From NCBI RefSeq assembly GCF_001368795.1, contig NZ_LN831204.1:85988-148655 (forward strand): a DNA stretch of 62,668 bases, written 5' to 3'. The position numbers and the translations under genes were made by a program. The notes beneath the pieces are model-generated. The model did not search any database, was not told the origin of the DNA, and was given only the letters and a program-made list of their open reading frames with translations. This DNA comes from Paenibacillus ihuae. Lineage in GTDB: Bacteria; Bacillota; Bacilli; Paenibacillales; Paenibacillaceae. This document shows positions 46,147 to 54,284 of this stretch, one piece after another (position 1 is the stretch's first letter; every line of letters begins with the position of its first letter).

Positions 46147-47117
46147 TGATCAAATTAAGCGACTATCATACAAAATCGTCAGGCTATGGTACGCCCAAGG
46201 TTTCCAACATCCTCTACTACTGCGTTTTGCTCGGCTGCGGAGGTAATGGCGGATATGCGGTGCAGCGCATTACAAAAATGCTGTATGCATTTAACAATGT
46301 CCGGTCGTTCCTTATGCTGGCCGATCCAGACACGGTAGAGGAAAAGAATCTTTTGCGGCAGCCCTTCATTCCTTCCGATATTTCCAAGAAAAAATCGGAG
46401 GTTTTGGCAAAACGCTACGGATCCACTTATGGGCTAAAAATCGGTTCTTACTCCGACTCTTATGTTGAATCAGTGGAGCAGTTAGAAAGCCTTTTTTCCC
46501 ATACGGATTATTTGTATGAAGAAGGCCAAATTATCCAAAAGGTTCTTATTGGTGCAGTGGACAATGACTTCTCCCGCAAGATCATGAATGATTACTTCGA
46601 GAAGACGGACGACATAATTTACATCGACGCCGGCATCGAAGGAGTGTATCTACCGGAGGGTGGTCAAAAGCCAGAGCATCTTTGGTCAGAGGAAGAGAAA
46701 CTGGAGCACCTGGATAGCGGGTATTCGGGCCAAGTCGTTGTGGGGGTCAAGAAGCAGGGAGCGGTTATCTTACCACCGCTCGATAGGGTCTATCCGATCG
46801 ACACGAAGGATGCAATCCCACCATCCCACAGCTGCGGCGTTGAGCCGTATCAACCACAACGGATGATCGCTAATGAGATGGCGGCATTTCAAATCACAAC
46901 AATCATGAATGAACTCTTTGCCACAAATTCAATTCTTGTGAATGTTCTTAATTTCAATGCCCGCACGAGTAACTGCCGTCCTATCTATGCAGAGGACGTG
47001 TTAACCGCTCCGTTTGTAGTAGAGAAGGCTGCTTCGATAACCAACTCCGCTAACGAACCGGAGAAAGGGGATGAAGATGATTTTGAAGAACACGACGAAG
47101 AGGAAGTGGAAGAGTGA
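46146..47117 (+). CDS. ThiF/E1-like ubiquitin-activating enzyme
   Basis: 323 residues. Nucleotide-binding 'LLGCGGNGG' (29-36), 'ADPDTVEEKNLLRQPF' (metal-binding Asp and the Arg finger), 'GAVDN' near 140, and a candidate catalytic Cys in 'HSCGVEPYQPQRMIANEMAA' near 230. This is the E1/ThiF fold of PRTRC-type cassettes. It would adenylate the C-terminal glycine of the ubiquitin-like partner and pass it on through a thioester. The acidic C-terminal tail ('EPEKGDEDDFEEHDEEEVEE') is notable. Last gene of the operon; a palindromic terminator follows at 47177. Confidence 0.82.
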   Translation: MIKLSDYHTKSSGYGTPKVSNILYYCVLLGCGGNGGYAVQRITKMLYAFNNVRSFLMLADPDTVEEKNLLRQPFIPSDISKKKSEVLAKRYGSTYGLKIGSYSDSYVESVEQLESLFSHTDYLYEEGQIIQKVLIGAVDNDFSRKIMNDYFEKTDDIIYIDAGIEGVYLPEGGQKPEHLWSEEEKLEHLDSGYSGQVVVGVKKQGAVILPPLDRVYPIDTKDAIPPSHSCGVEPYQPQRMIANEMAAFQITTIMNELFATNSILVNVLNFNARTSNCRPIYAEDVLTAPFVVEKAASITNSANEPEKGDEDDFEEHDEEEVEE

Positions 47118-47176
47118 AGGTATCTCGTGGCCACCGATTGCCTGATAAGGAAGTAAAGTAACAGGAGGTAATTAGA

Positions 47177-47208
47177 GGGAACGCTTATAAGCGTTCCCCT
47201 ATTGTTTT
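47177..47208 (+). terminator. perfect 22-bp palindrome plus T run, just before the next gene
   Basis: GGGAACGCTTA and its exact complement adjoin (47177-47198); CTATTG and five T follow. The next binding site AAGGAGG starts directly afterwards, so it is a terminator or attenuator between the E1-like gene and 47225. Confidence 0.75.
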
Positions 47209-47224
47209 TAAGGAGGTAATCGAT

Positions 47225-47452
47225 ATGTATAATTACTCGATATTGAAGTCTATGCCGGCAGTGCTGCAGGCTCAGGACGATGCTCTCCATCAAGAGCAAC
47301 TGGATGCACTTGATCGTTACGACTTTGCAGAAGCCCTTTTACTTAGCCAACAGCAACGTATGCTTAGGGAGAAGTGGTACATTCAATTCATTCAGGAGCA
47401 GGCCTCCTCCAGTGTTACCACTAAGGAAGTGGCCTTACGTCATGATGACTAA
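47225..47452 (+). CDS. small helical hypothetical protein, 75 aa
   Basis: AAGGAGGTAAT precedes the ATG. Gln/Glu/Leu-rich, almost wholly helical. Directly preceded by a terminator-like palindrome, as with other small genes here. Family unknown. Confidence 0.6.
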   Translation: MYNYSILKSMPAVLQAQDDALHQEQLDALDRYDFAEALLLSQQQRMLREKWYIQFIQEQASSSVTTKEVALRHDD

Positions 47453-47629
47453 GATTGAGAAGGACAGGGGGTTCGTGAACGCCGCCGGCACCTGTTCAGG
47501 AGGGGGAAGAGCGATAACTTCTTGAACCCTTTTTTATTGACGAAATTTGTAGATCGGTGGTAATATGGGGTTACTACGAAACACACTATTTTTCTTTGTC
47601 GTTACGATTATTTCGACAGAGAAGGGGCA
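47453..47629. other. gap, leader region
   Basis: No gene. Probably the promoter region of the leader that follows. Confidence 0.3.
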
Positions 47630-47726
47630 TGCCGAAATTCGGTAATCATTCATATAGGGCTTATTTAGCTATGGAGACGTAAAACACCAGTTGGGTGTTT
47701 TTTTGCGTTTCCATAGCTATTTTTTT
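47630..47726 (+). promoter_or_regulatory. leader 2: nested-terminator hairpin before gene 47751
   Basis: A short hairpin CCGA/TCGG (47632-47642) is followed by a 14-bp outer stem (47666-47679 with 47706-47719, one G-T pair) enclosing an inner terminator (AACACC/GGTGTT, 47683-47699, then about seven T). The outer stem ends in seven T (47720-47726). The binding site AAGGAGG lies 10-15 bases beyond. Architecture and spacing mirror leader 1, though the stem sequences differ, which points to conserved structure. Confidence 0.65.
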
Positions 47727-47750
47727 GCCCTAAAACAAGGAGGAAATTGA

Positions 47751-47927
47751 ATGTCGTCTTCTAAGAGGTTTAAAAAAACGGTGAATTACTACCTGCAAAA
47801 GACAACTGGAGTATTCACGTTAAGTCCTACTGCTACGAAGGCCACTTCAAAAAAGGGCATCGTCGGCGTTTTTTATCTCTGTTCCTTCTTTTTTGGGGAT
47901 AGATATGTTCAATGGCAATTAACGTGA
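47751..47927 (+). CDS. small basic protein, 58 aa
   Basis: ATG 47751 after CAAGGAGG. N-terminal 'MSSSKRFKKTVNYYLQKTTG', a Lys-rich middle and a hydrophobic segment 'GIVGVFYLCSFFFG', possibly membrane-associated. Its end overlaps the start of the PAPS-reductase-like gene, so it may be a translational coupler. Controlled by leader 2 if real. Confidence 0.4.
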   Translation: MSSSKRFKKTVNYYLQKTTGVFTLSPTATKATSKKGIVGVFYLCSFFFGDRYVQWQLT

Positions 47928-48751
47928 TGGGTTTAAAACGAGGTGCAGAAGCCTTTGTAATTCCACAACTACCGTCTGAAATGCTCCCGCTCCACGAATA
48001 TGATGAAGTCCATGTAAACGTCTCTGGAGGTGCGGATAGCGTGGCCACTGTCCTTGTGGCTCTCCACGGCTATAATATTCCGAAGGAAAAGCTCAAACTG
48101 GTTCATATGCGCGTAGACGGAGACCCTAACGATCCGACAAAACGGCAATTGTTTGACTGGCCACAGACGGACGGTTACCTGGAGTACATGAGCAAGGTAC
48201 TAGATCTACCCCTGATCGTTTTATGGGGCGATCTAAGCCTGGAAGAGCGAATCCGTGAGCGTGAGATGTTTCCATCTTCTCAATGCCGCTTCTGTACATC
48301 GTATATGAAGAGGGATGTGTACGCAAAATGGGTGCGTCAGTTCGATAACGTCAAAATCCTGCTCCTAACCGGCGAACGTTCCGAGGAATCAAAGGAACGG
48401 GCACAGAAGCCAATTTTCAAACTTCATTCGGCCCATGCTACGGGACGGAAGAACCGGATTGTTCATTGGCTTAAACCGATTAAGGCCATGCTTAAAACCG
48501 AAGTTAAGCAACTCTGCGCGGATTACGGCATCGATCTCCACCCTTGTTATGAATGGGTCAGCCGCTGCTCCTGCAAATTTTGCATTTTCAATACGTCTGC
48601 CGAAATGAGCCGCACATCGCAGCTTTTCCCGGAGGATTGGGCGTATCTGAAGCAAATGGAACGTGAGCTCGGACACACCCTGAAGAGCAAGAATGGAATC
48701 TCTCATTCGCTTAGCGCCTTCATCAAAGAGGATCAGATTCCCCTGTTTTGA
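47912..48751 (+). CDS. PAPS-reductase-like PP-loop protein
   Basis: 279 residues. PP-loop 'VNVSGGADSVATVLVAL' (about 33-50) and Cys motifs 'CRFCTSYMKRD' and 'SRCSCKFCIF' are those of phosphoadenosine-phosphosulfate-reductase-family proteins, related to DndC and to phage-borne members. Such enzymes adenylate a substrate and handle sulfur or bind an iron-sulfur cluster. No DndB/D/E partners are present. In mobile elements the family's substrate is unknown. Confidence 0.85.
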   Translation: MAINVMGLKRGAEAFVIPQLPSEMLPLHEYDEVHVNVSGGADSVATVLVALHGYNIPKEKLKLVHMRVDGDPNDPTKRQLFDWPQTDGYLEYMSKVLDLPLIVLWGDLSLEERIREREMFPSSQCRFCTSYMKRDVYAKWVRQFDNVKILLLTGERSEESKERAQKPIFKLHSAHATGRKNRIVHWLKPIKAMLKTEVKQLCADYGIDLHPCYEWVSRCSCKFCIFNTSAEMSRTSQLFPEDWAYLKQMERELGHTLKSKNGISHSLSAFIKEDQIPLF

Positions 48752-48791
48752 TGATCAACCCTTATAAATAACAATATGGAGGTAATTCCTT

Positions 48792-49184
48792 ATGTCCATT
48801 TTCAAAGCACCATCTGCACAAAATGCTGTCGGTGCATTATTAGTAAAGATGAGAGAAGTTGTCTTAAGCATCGTCAAGTGGGAAAAATTTCGATCGGATT
48901 TCGAGATTAACGACAAGACAACGCTGCAGCGATGTGAGGGCTCCGGCACGTTTGCCTGGTATGTATACGAGTCCGGTACTCACCTGATTCCTCTGAACAA
49001 CATCGAGGAGGTCAGAAACTTCCAGCGTGATTGGCTCGAAAGCCTTAAAAAGATTGAGGGTAAGAAGCCGGGTATGGACGATGCACTCTATGTCCTAAAT
49101 GTGCATACTGGTGAATTACTAAGCGTGGATAACTTTAGAACGTGCAATAACTTATCCGAACGTTTACTAAAGACAGTTTGCTAA
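48792..49184 (+). CDS. hypothetical protein, 130 aa
   Basis: TGGAGGTAATT precedes the ATG. Alpha/beta; 'ALYVLNVHTGELLSVDNFRTCNNLSERLL' at the C-terminus. No recognised motif. Follows the PAPS-reductase-like gene by 40 bases. Confidence 0.6.
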   Translation: MSIFKAPSAQNAVGALLVKMREVVLSIVKWEKFRSDFEINDKTTLQRCEGSGTFAWYVYESGTHLIPLNNIEEVRNFQRDWLESLKKIEGKKPGMDDALYVLNVHTGELLSVDNFRTCNNLSERLLKTVC

Positions 49185-49191
49185 GTACGGA

Positions 49192-49259
49192 AGCCTTGAG
49201 GGGAACTGAAGCGATTTGCAGGTAACTACCTGATTCGGCTTCGGTTCTCCAACTAGGCT
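49192..49259 (+). ncRNA. long structured RNA element upstream of hicB-like gene
   Basis: A multi-stem hairpin: AGCCT/AGGCT (49192-49196, 49255-49259), a 13-bp stem (49200-49212 with 49238-49250, including G-T pairs) and an apical CAGGT/ACCTG stem. No T tract follows. Paired arms use wobble pairs, more typical of RNA than of DNA palindromes. A cis-regulatory structure or a small RNA. Confidence 0.5.
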
Positions 49260-49309
49260 AACTGTACGTACAGCCGAAAAACATACATCATCTATTAGGA
49301 GGACTTATC

Positions 49310-49555
49310 ATGCAACATAATGAACTATATTTCCAGGTTTTAATTGAAGAGGACACATTGGAAGGAGACTTCATTGCCTACATCCCGGCAATTCGGCTCG
49401 GGGCGCGCGGGGACAGCTTGGAAGAGGTCCGCGAGAACGCAAGAGATGTACTTCAAATGGAGGTCGAATCTCGACTTCAGCAAGGCAAGGATATTCCGTC
49501 CGATAACACAGCAACGATGGAAAAGCTCTCGATCCTTTTGCCTGCCATTAGATAA
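49310..49555 (+). CDS. HicB-like antitoxin-family protein, 81 aa
   Basis: TTAGGAGGAC precedes the ATG. The pattern 'YFQVLIEEDTLEGDFIAYIPAIRLGARGDSLEEVRENARDVLQMEVESRL' is the HicB partial RNase H fold. No HicA toxin gene is adjacent, and no C-terminal DNA-binding domain is evident. It is therefore an orphan HicB-like protein; its role may be regulatory. Confidence 0.7.
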   Translation: MQHNELYFQVLIEEDTLEGDFIAYIPAIRLGARGDSLEEVRENARDVLQMEVESRLQQGKDIPSDNTATMEKLSILLPAIR

Positions 49556-49750
49556 CTCTTAAAAACACACCTTGAAATCAAAGATCGAATATTATCTCCG
49601 CAGAGAGCCGCAGCCCCCGGTTAAAGGGGCTTTATTTATTTCCTCTCCATTCCCCGAAAAAACCCTCTTTAATCCACATAATCATTGGTGACATTTTCAC
49701 CACATTGTTATATTATGGTTGTAAAATCAAAATCGAATCGAGGTTTTTTG
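49556..49750. other. short intergenic region
   Basis: Contains AGCCGCAGCCCCCGGTTAAAGGGGCT-like hairpin (about 49604-49631) followed by TTTATTTATTT, a weak terminator for the hicB-like gene. Confidence 0.4.
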
Positions 49751-51298
49751 ATGACACTGACGTCTCAATCTTCTTTGCACTACGATGGTCAGTATTTTGA
49801 GTTCAACGAAATCGCTTCATTTTTCGCATATATAAAACACGAGAAATTAGTAAGGTGCTGGACAAAACTACAATCGACAGAGGATCAGAATAATGCTTGG
49901 AGAGAAGATATCGGAGAAATGGGTGAGATTACGAAGCTCGACCTGACAATTGCACAGATCCATCAGAGCGGTTCTAATCCGGACAGGCTTCTTCAGTTGG
50001 TAAAACAGTATCGCTCTCTTCACGCTAATAATTTTTGGAATTCTTGGTGCAGAGAAATTGAGGAACTATTATTTGATCTACAATCAGCTCCACCATGGAT
50101 TCAATATGAACATTTGGTTGGTGACCTGATGTTTGTTTATAATGAGCAGTTTTATCGTTTACATCGTCGAATTGGTTTAAAAGAATTCGCTGAACTTATA
50201 GGTTGGAGCAACCGTCAATTATCAGCATTTCGATCAAAAAATAAACCATTTCCTTTACCGGTCGATCAACTGGCTGCAACGCCCCTTTGGACAGTTGGGC
50301 AAGCTGAGGACTTCCGTCGTGTACTGGAGAGTCGATCAATTCATGGTATCAGGGGAGATTGGACGAGCACTGAAAAAAAAGATGATTGGCATCGCGTTCA
50401 ATTATTACCGTTAGAAGACAGCGAAGAGGAACTTGATGAAAAAACGGTTTATGCGTGGCAGGAAACCGGCAGTAGATATTATTACGGACATCGATTAAAG
50501 ATGAGTATCCTTAATGTACCTTTTATCGAATACGAACGAGCTTGTATCTATTTAATAAAGCGGCTAAGTAATCCTGCACGTCTCCAGTATGCGGTAGGGA
50601 GCGCTGCTATTAACGCGGGGGAATTTCAAAAAGCAGAAGAATATTTGCTGGATTCCATCGACAATTTCGAAAAAGTAATCCCACCTTCATTTGTAGGGCG
50701 AATTGATGATAGGGTGGAGGATTATTACTATGCCTATTTATACTATTCCTTTATTCTTGCTCGGAAAGGTGAGACCGATGAAGCTATTGAGGTTTTGGAG
50801 TATGCCCAATCTCGATTACCGGAAACAAACGAATATATTGATTTCCAAGAGCTGATCGACCTTTTGATAGAGAGTCCTACCCATTTTGTTGCATGGTTTT
50901 TTGAGGTACATTCTGATGACATGCCTGATCCGACAGTTCCCATTTTCCCAGCTGGCAAGCAGCTTTCCATTCCAGAAACCCGAGGATTATTATGGGAGTT
51001 ATTGAAAAAAAGCAACTATAAGGTAAATGATTTTTATTTTGGCAACTTTCAGAGGACGATAGATACACACTCTGTTCAAGGGACTGAAGACTACTTTTCA
51101 CTTGGCCTATACCAAGTAGGTTATGAGGATATATCTGTATCTCATTTTACTTACTCCCAAAAGCCCGTCCTTGTATTACATATTGAAAAGACACCAAAAC
51201 GATGGTTTATTGTTGGATTAAGCCGCGAAAATGAAGTAGAAGATTGGTTGAATACTTTGGGGATCACTCTATTAGATGAACTATCCAATATTGGTTAG
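49751..51298 (+). CDS. hypothetical protein, paralogue 1, with HTH and TPR-like parts
   Basis: ATG 49751 with GAGG eight bases upstream. 515 residues. Residues about 10-150 are helical. Around 145-190 'EFAELIGWSNRQLSAFRSK...FPLPVDQLAATPLWTVGQAEDF' is a helix-turn-helix of the kind found in phage/AlpA-like DNA binders. The middle has TPR-like helices ('FQKAEEYLLDSIDNF', 'DEAIEVLEYAQSRLPE'). Next to a similar gene in tandem ('FFAYIKHE', 'LWTVGQ' shared). Family not known; could be a sensor/regulator. Confidence 0.6.
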   Translation: MTLTSQSSLHYDGQYFEFNEIASFFAYIKHEKLVRCWTKLQSTEDQNNAWREDIGEMGEITKLDLTIAQIHQSGSNPDRLLQLVKQYRSLHANNFWNSWCREIEELLFDLQSAPPWIQYEHLVGDLMFVYNEQFYRLHRRIGLKEFAELIGWSNRQLSAFRSKNKPFPLPVDQLAATPLWTVGQAEDFRRVLESRSIHGIRGDWTSTEKKDDWHRVQLLPLEDSEEELDEKTVYAWQETGSRYYYGHRLKMSILNVPFIEYERACIYLIKRLSNPARLQYAVGSAAINAGEFQKAEEYLLDSIDNFEKVIPPSFVGRIDDRVEDYYYAYLYYSFILARKGETDEAIEVLEYAQSRLPETNEYIDFQELIDLLIESPTHFVAWFFEVHSDDMPDPTVPIFPAGKQLSIPETRGLLWELLKKSNYKVNDFYFGNFQRTIDTHSVQGTEDYFSLGLYQVGYEDISVSHFTYSQKPVLVLHIEKTPKRWFIVGLSRENEVEDWLNTLGITLLDELSNIG

Positions 51299-51316
51299 AG
51301 TTTGGGAGGGATATAC

Positions 51317-52984
51317 GTGAGGGATAATATGGAACGATTAGATATTAGGGATGGCAAGGAGATTGCTCGTTTTTTTGCATACCTGAAGCATGAACTTCAG
51401 GTGGTTAGGGTGACCGAACAAAGCTCCGTCTGGACCTCAGGATATGAAGGAGCTTTGGACAAGGCAATGATGCTTTATGAGCAAGAAGGAGAATTTGATG
51501 AATTGGTTCAGCTCATGCATATTTGCTTGGATACATCATTTTCCGTCGTGCAGTCACCGGTCTTCTGGGAGTGGGGGAAGTATATCGAGGAACTTCTAAA
51601 CGATATCGCAAAGTTGCCTATCAATTATTGGCAAGGAAACGTGCAGAATGATCTGTATATGTTATACTCCATAGAGCTTTCAATCATTTCCGAACTCATC
51701 GAAGCAGATCACTTTGCAGAGTTGATCCATATTAGTAACAATGAGTTCCTTCAGGAGCTCACTAAAAACCCTCTTACCCCTCCCCCTATTCGGGTCCTTA
51801 AGGATGGCACGATGCTTTGGACTTTAGGACAAACCGTGTGTTATAAAGCCAGTTTAAACTACGCTCGGACAGGCGAGTGGCTTCCTTCGGTACTCGATCG
51901 CCGTCAGCAAACCTTTATCTTATATCCTGTTACAGACCCGCTTGAATCTGAGGAGTCGGAAGTCTGGTATGAATTTGACAACAATGCCTATGATTTGCTA
52001 AGGAATAATTTCTATATCCAGCGATCCGCGGCAGAGCATTCAGATATCATCAGACATCTGGAGAAAAAAGTTCGTATTATACCGGAGCTCTACTTTCCGT
52101 ATGCTTGCCAATTACTTAAAGAAGGACAGTTGGAGGAAGCGCTTAGTGCGTTTTTGAAGATCGATGCCTGGTGCAAGGCATCTATACCTACTAACTTCAA
52201 AGGTAAGCTACCTGATGGCAATCAAGATATGTATCACTTTTCTCAATGCTATCTTAGCTATTTCTCTTATTTGAAGGGGGACCAAACAGCAGCACTCCGT
52301 TACTTGGAGGAGTTGCAGCCCTATCTTACCTTAGATTATATGGACAACAGTGATGGGATCGAGATCCTGCATCATCAACCGGAGAATTTCAAGCGCTGGT
52401 TTCAAGTGAACTATATGACCAACTACGAAGACTTAACCCATACAGATAAAGAGTGGCTCTCTGAACCTAAAATTCGTGAGATCGATTTGAGCATTCCGGG
52501 GCAAATTCAAATAGACTCAAACTATAACAGGCAGTGCGAATTTCAGGTTCCTCATGAAATACGGAATGAAATCAGACCCGAGCGGATTGTATTCGCCGCT
52601 ATTGTTGCGACTCTGGTGACCCTGGATCCTTTTGCCGTTAAGAATGACCCAGAAAGACAGTGGAGGGGGCTTGGGCGCCAGGAAGGGGGACTCATATTTA
52701 AGGGAGCTGCTATAACTTTCCAAAGCAACGGGGTCCGTGTAAAAACAAGTGAGATACCTCTGGAAAATCAGAACTTAATCTACCCTCTGTTGACCGCTCA
52801 GATGATTAACCGTGTTTGCGATTATTATGTTGCAGCCCAGGGAAATACGGTCCGAGAAAAGCTAATTCATGCTGCAAGTCAGTGCCTCTTTATGTCCAAC
52901 AAGAGAACCATACTTGATGAGATCGAACGGTCAACTAGAGAAAGGTATATTGACTCATGGAACGGATTTTTTGACAGTCATTGA
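51317..52984 (+). CDS. hypothetical protein, paralogue 2
   Basis: GTG 51317 after GGGAGGG (ATG 51329 also possible). About 555 residues. Shares 'ARFFAYLKHEL' and 'MLWTLGQ' with the upstream gene; its helix-turn-helix region is degenerate ('HFAELIHISNNEFLQEL'). The C-terminal third is new ('RPERIVFAAIVATLVTLDPFAV'). A tandem duplication that diverged. TPR-like helices 'GQLEEALSAFLKIDAW', 'DQTAALRYLEELQPYL'. Confidence 0.6.
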   Translation: MRDNMERLDIRDGKEIARFFAYLKHELQVVRVTEQSSVWTSGYEGALDKAMMLYEQEGEFDELVQLMHICLDTSFSVVQSPVFWEWGKYIEELLNDIAKLPINYWQGNVQNDLYMLYSIELSIISELIEADHFAELIHISNNEFLQELTKNPLTPPPIRVLKDGTMLWTLGQTVCYKASLNYARTGEWLPSVLDRRQQTFILYPVTDPLESEESEVWYEFDNNAYDLLRNNFYIQRSAAEHSDIIRHLEKKVRIIPELYFPYACQLLKEGQLEEALSAFLKIDAWCKASIPTNFKGKLPDGNQDMYHFSQCYLSYFSYLKGDQTAALRYLEELQPYLTLDYMDNSDGIEILHHQPENFKRWFQVNYMTNYEDLTHTDKEWLSEPKIREIDLSIPGQIQIDSNYNRQCEFQVPHEIRNEIRPERIVFAAIVATLVTLDPFAVKNDPERQWRGLGRQEGGLIFKGAAITFQSNGVRVKTSEIPLENQNLIYPLLTAQMINRVCDYYVAAQGNTVREKLIHAASQCLFMSNKRTILDEIERSTRERYIDSWNGFFDSH

Positions 52985-53089
52985 AGAACAATCATTTATA
53001 AGTCAGTCATTCAGGGTTTTTGTGAGCCCAATACTTACCTCCACCATCTTAAGTGGCCAAGAGCTATAATGGATGAAGGAGGTTTTTTT

Positions 53090-53956
53090 ATGTTTATATC
53101 CCCAATGTTACTTAAATCAGCTATTGGCCCTTATAGTCATAGCGATTATATATTCGAACCAAAAATTGACGGTCACCGGTTGATTTTCTCCCAGCAATCG
53201 GGTGGAACGATCCGTTTGTATACCCGTCACAACAACGAATGCACACAGCAGTATCCCGAACTACAAATACCGTTTGCAGAGGATGTTATTCTAGACGGCG
53301 AAGTGGCCTGCGTCGATCCAGCAACTGGTGTATCTGATTTCGAATCCGTTATGAGCCGGTTCCAGGCACGTAAGGAAGGCAAGATACAGCAACTTACAGC
53401 AACTTTACCGGCCTATTACGCAATCTTTGATATCTTACAGTACAAGGGGCAGGACCTGCGAGGATTACCACTGATGCGCCGTAAAGAGATACTGGCTGGA
53501 TTGAATCTACCTTCTCGTAGTTTTGGAATTGTACCTCACGTAGAGGGTGCTGGTGAAGCCCTCTTTGAACAGATTAAGGCGCGTGGTATGGAGGGAGTCA
53601 TAGGAAAACGCATGAACAGTCTGTACGAGACGGGCCGGCGATCTGCGGTATGGCAAAAGGTTATCAACTGGACTTACGCCGATATTTACATCAGTGGTTA
53701 CAGGAAAAAGGAGTTTGGCTTGCTGGCTTCGGTTCCGTCCGGAACACCCGGTAGGCTTCGACCGGCTGGGATTATTGAGCTTGGCGCTTCACCGGTTCAT
53801 AAGAGTGCATTTAAAGGAGTAGCTTCGCAACTGGTGAATGGCGAGGATAAGGAGTTTGTCTACATGGAACCACGACTGCGTGCTCGGGTTCGAATGAGGA
53901 ACTGGACTAAATCAGGGATGCTGCGGAGTCCGGTGTTTACGGAGTTTATCATATGA
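53090..53956 (+). CDS. ATP-dependent DNA ligase (nucleotidyltransferase and OB domains)
   Basis: ATG 53090 after AAGGAGG. 288 residues. Motif I 'FEPKIDGHRL' with the adenylated Lys near 25, motif III 'VILDGEVAC' and 'YYAIFDILQYKG', motif IV 'MEGVIGKRMNS', motif V 'VWQKVINW'. No polymerase or nuclease domain, unlike full LigD, so it resembles the minimal LigB/YoqV-type ligases of Bacilli and phages. Seals nicks with ATP. Terminator follows at once. Confidence 0.9.
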   Translation: MFISPMLLKSAIGPYSHSDYIFEPKIDGHRLIFSQQSGGTIRLYTRHNNECTQQYPELQIPFAEDVILDGEVACVDPATGVSDFESVMSRFQARKEGKIQQLTATLPAYYAIFDILQYKGQDLRGLPLMRRKEILAGLNLPSRSFGIVPHVEGAGEALFEQIKARGMEGVIGKRMNSLYETGRRSAVWQKVINWTYADIYISGYRKKEFGLLASVPSGTPGRLRPAGIIELGASPVHKSAFKGVASQLVNGEDKEFVYMEPRLRARVRMRNWTKSGMLRSPVFTEFII

Positions 53957-53958
53957 CT

Positions 53959-53996
53959 AAAATGCGCCACCAAACATCAGGTTTGGGGTGCATTTT
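53959..53996 (+). terminator. terminator after the ligase gene
   Basis: AAAATGC/GCATTTT with an inner CCAAAC/GTTTGG stem; A and T flank both sides, so it may act in both directions. Confidence 0.75.
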
Positions 53997-54000
53997 AAAT

Positions 54001-54284
54001 TACAAATTGATTCAAAATAATTTGATAATTAATACAGATAGTCTTTCAGATATTTGATAGTGCTGATTAAAAGGATTGAATAACACAGCTTATAATAAAT
54101 TTATTATTGATGATATTATATTTTCTATGGTACGATGCTAAAAAGCGTCTAAGACGTATACAGAGATAAACAAAACAGCTTTTGGAGGAATTCAAATGTT
54201 AAGTCACGACCCTGAAATAGGGTGGTTTCTTTTCTGATTCCTTCAGAAGCTTTTTTTTCGTGTATCCATAATTATGATAGGACG
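54001..54284 (+). promoter_or_regulatory. leader with a 13-codon ORF and hairpins before gene 54285
   Basis: A 13-codon frame (54196-54237, MLSHDPEIGWFLF) follows TTGGAGG at good spacing. It is overlapped by ACCCT/AGGGT (about 54210-54224) with TTTCTTTT, and followed by CTTCAGAAGC and eight T (54241-54258). This is the layout of a leader-peptide attenuator. AT-rich sequence before it probably holds the promoter (TTGATG...TACGAT near 54110-54135). Confidence 0.4.

Noticed and set aside
47912..48751. DndC of a DNA phosphorothioation system
   Set aside because: No DndB, DndD or DndE neighbours; only the PP-loop and Cys motifs are shared, so the broader PAPS-reductase-like name is used.
49310..49555. 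Complete HicAB toxin-antitoxin module
   Set aside because: No HicA-like frame lies on either side of the HicB-like gene.
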